The translations under genes and the position numbers were made by a program. A stretch of DNA of 6,994 nucleotides from DASXHZ01 sp036488085 (GTDB lineage: Bacteria > Acidobacteriota > Thermoanaerobaculia > Gp7-AA8): NCBI GenBank assembly GCA_036488085.1, contig DASXHZ010000063.1, positions 1 to 6,994 of the forward strand. Direction: 5' to 3'. Under the pieces are notes generated by a model that ran no database searches, was not told where the DNA came from, and worked only from the letters and a program-made list of their open reading frames with translations. Positions 5,494-6,994 of this stretch are shown piece by piece. Within the stretch, counting starts at the first letter, position 1; every line of letters begins with the position of its first letter.

Positions 5494-6734
5494 TCCATCC
5501 CTCGAACCAGATCGTCGTATGTCTGCCGCGATCGTACGACGCGCGCGTCCTCGCCATCGACGACGATTTCCGGCGGCAGCAGCCGCGCGTTGTAGAGCGA
5601 CGCCATCGAGAAGCCGTACGCACCGGCGTCGCAGAGCGCGAGCAGGTCGCCGATTTGCGGTTCGTCGATCGTGCGCGTCACGACCTCGCGCTCGCTGTTG
5701 CGCGTGAAGACGTCGCCCGACTCGCAGAGGTTGCCGGCGACGACGACGTCCTCGGTTCGCTCGCGTTGCGTGCAGTTCACGATGTGGTGATACGCGCCGT
5801 ATTTTGAGGGGCGCACCAGGTGATTGAAGCCGGTGTCGACGCCGACCCACGTGGTTCCGCCGCTGATGCGCCGCGCCGTGACGCGGGCGATGAGAAAGCC
5901 CGATTGGGCGACGACGTAGCGTCCCGGCTCGAGGATCGCGTCAACGTCGCGCGCTCGCAGCAACTTGTCGGCGAGCGTCGTGAGACCGTCGCCGTATTCG
6001 TCGATCGGGAACTCCGCCTCACCCGGTTTGTAGGGGACCGACAGCCCGCCGCCGAAATTGACGAAGCGAAGATGCGGGAAGTCGGGGACGAGCTCGAGCA
6101 GCCGCCGCGCCGAGTCGAGCAGCGGCGCGATGTGGTCGACGCCCGAGCCGATGTGCGCGTGGATGCCGACGACACGCCGCCCCGTGTCCTCCACGATCAT
6201 CCTCGCGTCGCGCACCTCGGCGAGGTCGATCCCGAACTTCACGCCTTCGCCGGCGGTGACGACGTCCGCGTGGTGGCCCGCGCCGACGTCCGGATTGACG
6301 CGCAGCGCGATCGGATTCTGCAGGCCGAGGCGAAGGATGCGGTCGATCTCGGAAACGGAATTGACGTTGATGACGATCCGCGCGTCGTCCGTTCGCAGCA
6401 TTAGCGCCCGAAGGTCGTCGTCCGAGACGTTGGAACAGGTGAACCAGATCTCCTCGCTCGTGAACCCGGCGTGCTTGGCGATGAAGATCTCGCCCGGCGA
6501 CACCGCGTCGCATCCGAAACCGTGCTCTCGCACCAGACGCAAGATCGCGGCATTGCTGTTCGCCTTCATCGCGAAGAACGGCCGGAAGGGGAGCCGCGCA
6601 AACGCACCCTTCACGCGCTCGATCTGCCGGCGAATCGTCGCCGCGTCATAGACATACAGCGGCGTGCCGTATTTCTCTGCCAGATCGTGTGCGGATTGGG
6701 AACCGATGTGGAGCAGACCGGATTCGAACTGCAT
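5490..6734 (-). CDS. lysA: Diaminopimelate decarboxylase (fold-type III PLP enzyme)
   Basis: 414 aa, the usual length for LysA. It removes the carboxyl group from the D-centre of meso-2,6-diaminopimelate to give L-lysine, in the cytoplasm. Visible motifs: FFAMKAN (53-59), with Lys57 the PLP Schiff-base lysine; A-H-I-G-S-G (193-198); N-F-G-G-G (226-230) holding the PLP phosphate; E-P-G-R (269-272); C-E-S-G-D (337-341), the substrate-binding motif completing the dimer active site; and D-A-G-A-Y-G (369-374) with Tyr373. Together these fit diaminopimelate decarboxylase better than ornithine or arginine decarboxylases. The ATG at 6734 has no clear ribosome site; no alternative start is better. The gene leads an operon with the deacylase-like lipoprotein and the APC permease, with an ATGA overlap downstream. 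A relative acting on another D-amino acid cannot be excluded because of this company. The leader carries the 34-bp repeats at 6751-6852. Confidence 0.95.
   Translation of the reverse strand: MQFESGLLHIGSQSAHDLAEKYGTPLYVYDAATIRRQIERVKGAFARLPFRPFFAMKANSNAAILRLVREHGFGCDAVSPGEIFIAKHAGFTSEEIWFTCSNVSDDDLRALMLRTDDARIVINVNSVSEIDRILRLGLQNPIALRVNPDVGAGHHADVVTAGEGVKFGIDLAEVRDARMIVEDTGRRVVGIHAHIGSGVDHIAPLLDSARRLLELVPDFPHLRFVNFGGGLSVPYKPGEAEFPIDEYGDGLTTLADKLLRARDVDAILEPGRYVVAQSGFLIARVTARRISGGTTWVGVDTGFNHLVRPSKYGAYHHIVNCTQRERTEDVVVAGNLCESGDVFTRNSEREVVTRTIDEPQIGDLLALCDAGAYGFSMASLYNARLLPPEIVVDGEDARVVRSRQTYDDLVRGME
5494..5503 (-). promoter_or_regulatory. Ribosome binding site of the deacylase gene, inside the lysA end
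   Basis: Reading the minus strand, GAGGG (5503-5499) stands 5 nt before ATG 5493. It lies in the last codons of lysA (R-G-M-E), so translation of the deacylase can start as lysA terminates. It supports the long, repeat-containing N-terminus rather than an internal start. Confidence 0.5.
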
Positions 6735-6750
6735 CGGCCGCGCATCATAG

Positions 6751-6852
6751 AACGGGTTACGGGGTTGCGAGGTGACGAGGTCGACCGAGTCACTCCGTAA
6801 CCTCGTAAGCCGGTTCCCAACGGGTTACGGGGTTGCGAGGTTACGAGGTCGA
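6751..6852. repeat. Three 34-bp blocks of 8-bp words, direct-inverted-direct
   Basis: 6751-6784 and 6819-6852 are 34-bp direct repeats identical except at one position (G6774 versus T6842). The 34 bp between them (6785-6818) is a diverged copy in the opposite orientation. All three consist of the 8-bp word GTTACGAG and close variants (GTTACGGG, GTTGCGAG, GTGACGAG). The middle segment 6796-6805 pairs perfectly over 10 bp with 6836-6845 and over 9 of 10 bp with 6768-6777. The block ends 16 bp before the lysA start codon and would be in its leader if transcription begins upstream. Confidence 0.9.
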
Positions 6853-6957
6853 GAGTTGTGTCCGTCAAGTTCAGCAGATAGGGTTATTCGCCCCCGGTCG
6901 GTTCTCCTCGTCGTTTTGCTCTCTTTTTCTAGCGGCAGGGGCTGTGGGAGCTGTGGC

Positions 6958-6985
6958 AAACGCCGGCGGCTTCTTGCCGGCGTTT
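6958..6985. other. Perfect GC-rich hairpin, REP-like element or bidirectional terminator
   Basis: AAACGCCGGC (6958-6967) and GCCGGCGTTT (6976-6985) form a perfect 10-bp stem with an 8-nt loop. The outer A-T pairs give a short T run at the 3' end on both strands, as in bidirectional terminators, but no longer T tract follows. From memory, hairpins of the form GCCGGC-loop-GCCGGC are scattered in large numbers in some soil phyla, so a REP-like repeat is the alternative. Confidence 0.5.
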
Positions 6986-6994
6986 CCCAAGTCC

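Larger units (their letters stand above)
6735..6994. other. Intergenic region upstream of lysA, no gene seen
   Basis: 260 bp without a convincing coding region on either strand. Next to lysA it holds the 8-bp-word repeats. Then comes a unique stretch (about 6853-6957) with a pyrimidine-rich segment near 6913-6929, and then a GC-rich hairpin near the right edge. The lysA promoter should lie here, but I found no well-matched pair of -35 and -10 elements. Short open frames crossing this region owe their openness to the repeats. Confidence 0.7.

Noticed and set aside
5222..5707. Plus-strand open frames through the 7-bp-word repeat (peptides such as CALRSAVCAL)
   Set aside because: The openness comes from the repeat word; both flanks are antisense to the deacylase and lysA, and no ribosome site is present.
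5493..5850. Extension of the deacylase frame a further 119 codons upstream
   Set aside because: That part is antisense-free but lies wholly within lysA in another frame and encodes an Arg/Ala-rich shadow peptide without family features.
6838..6868. Promoter for lysA from TTGACG at 6868-6863 on the minus strand
   Set aside because: The -35 match is good, but no sequence at 16-19 bp spacing resembles a -10 box, and the candidate falls in the repeat.
6611..6868. 85-aa minus-strand open frame across the lysA start
   Set aside because: It consists of repeat-derived peptide followed by a frame shadow of lysA.

Overview
The window is GC-rich bacterial DNA with strong G/C preference at third codon positions. 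Two predicted lipoproteins (lipobox signal peptides) and a meso-diaminopimelate-type decarboxylase point to a Gram-negative (diderm) organism. Gene content, large dispersed-type intergenic repeats and a secreted D-aminoacylase-like amidohydrolase are compatible with a soil-type lineage such as Acidobacteriota, but that is a guess; no taxonomic marker is present.

Layout. Positions 1-273 are a 13-copy, 21-bp tandem repeat, perhaps the Ser/Pro/Gly/Ala-rich C-terminal tail of a plus-strand gene cut by the window edge. A small two-helix membrane protein follows on the minus strand (286-522). Divergent from it is a compact plus-strand operon (599-2499): two tandem paralogous proteins of 73 and 71 aa with a PEGA-like motif pattern, then a patatin-like phospholipase lipoprotein whose start overlaps the previous stop (ATGA). 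This operon runs tail to tail, with an 11-bp overlap, into a second operon on the minus strand (6734 down to 2489): lysA-type PLP decarboxylase, N-acyl-D-amino-acid deacylase-like lipoprotein, and APC-family permease. Both junctions in this operon are 4-bp ATGA overlaps.

The minus operon looks like a unit that hydrolyses an acylated amino compound in the periplasm, imports the product, and either makes lysine or decarboxylates a D-configured centre in the cytoplasm. The plus operon looks like an envelope-attached lipid hydrolase made together with two small beta-rich partners of unknown role.

The most unusual structure is at the lysA/deacylase junction. A repeat element built from 7-bp words (a 51-bp direct duplication plus an inverted arm) lies inside the open reading frame of the deacylase. 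It supplies the start codon, the n-region and part of the hydrophobic core of its lipoprotein signal peptide. A different repeat built from 8-bp words lies just upstream of lysA and can form two mutually exclusive hairpins. The last 130 bases hold no recognisable gene but contain a perfect 10-bp GC-rich hairpin.
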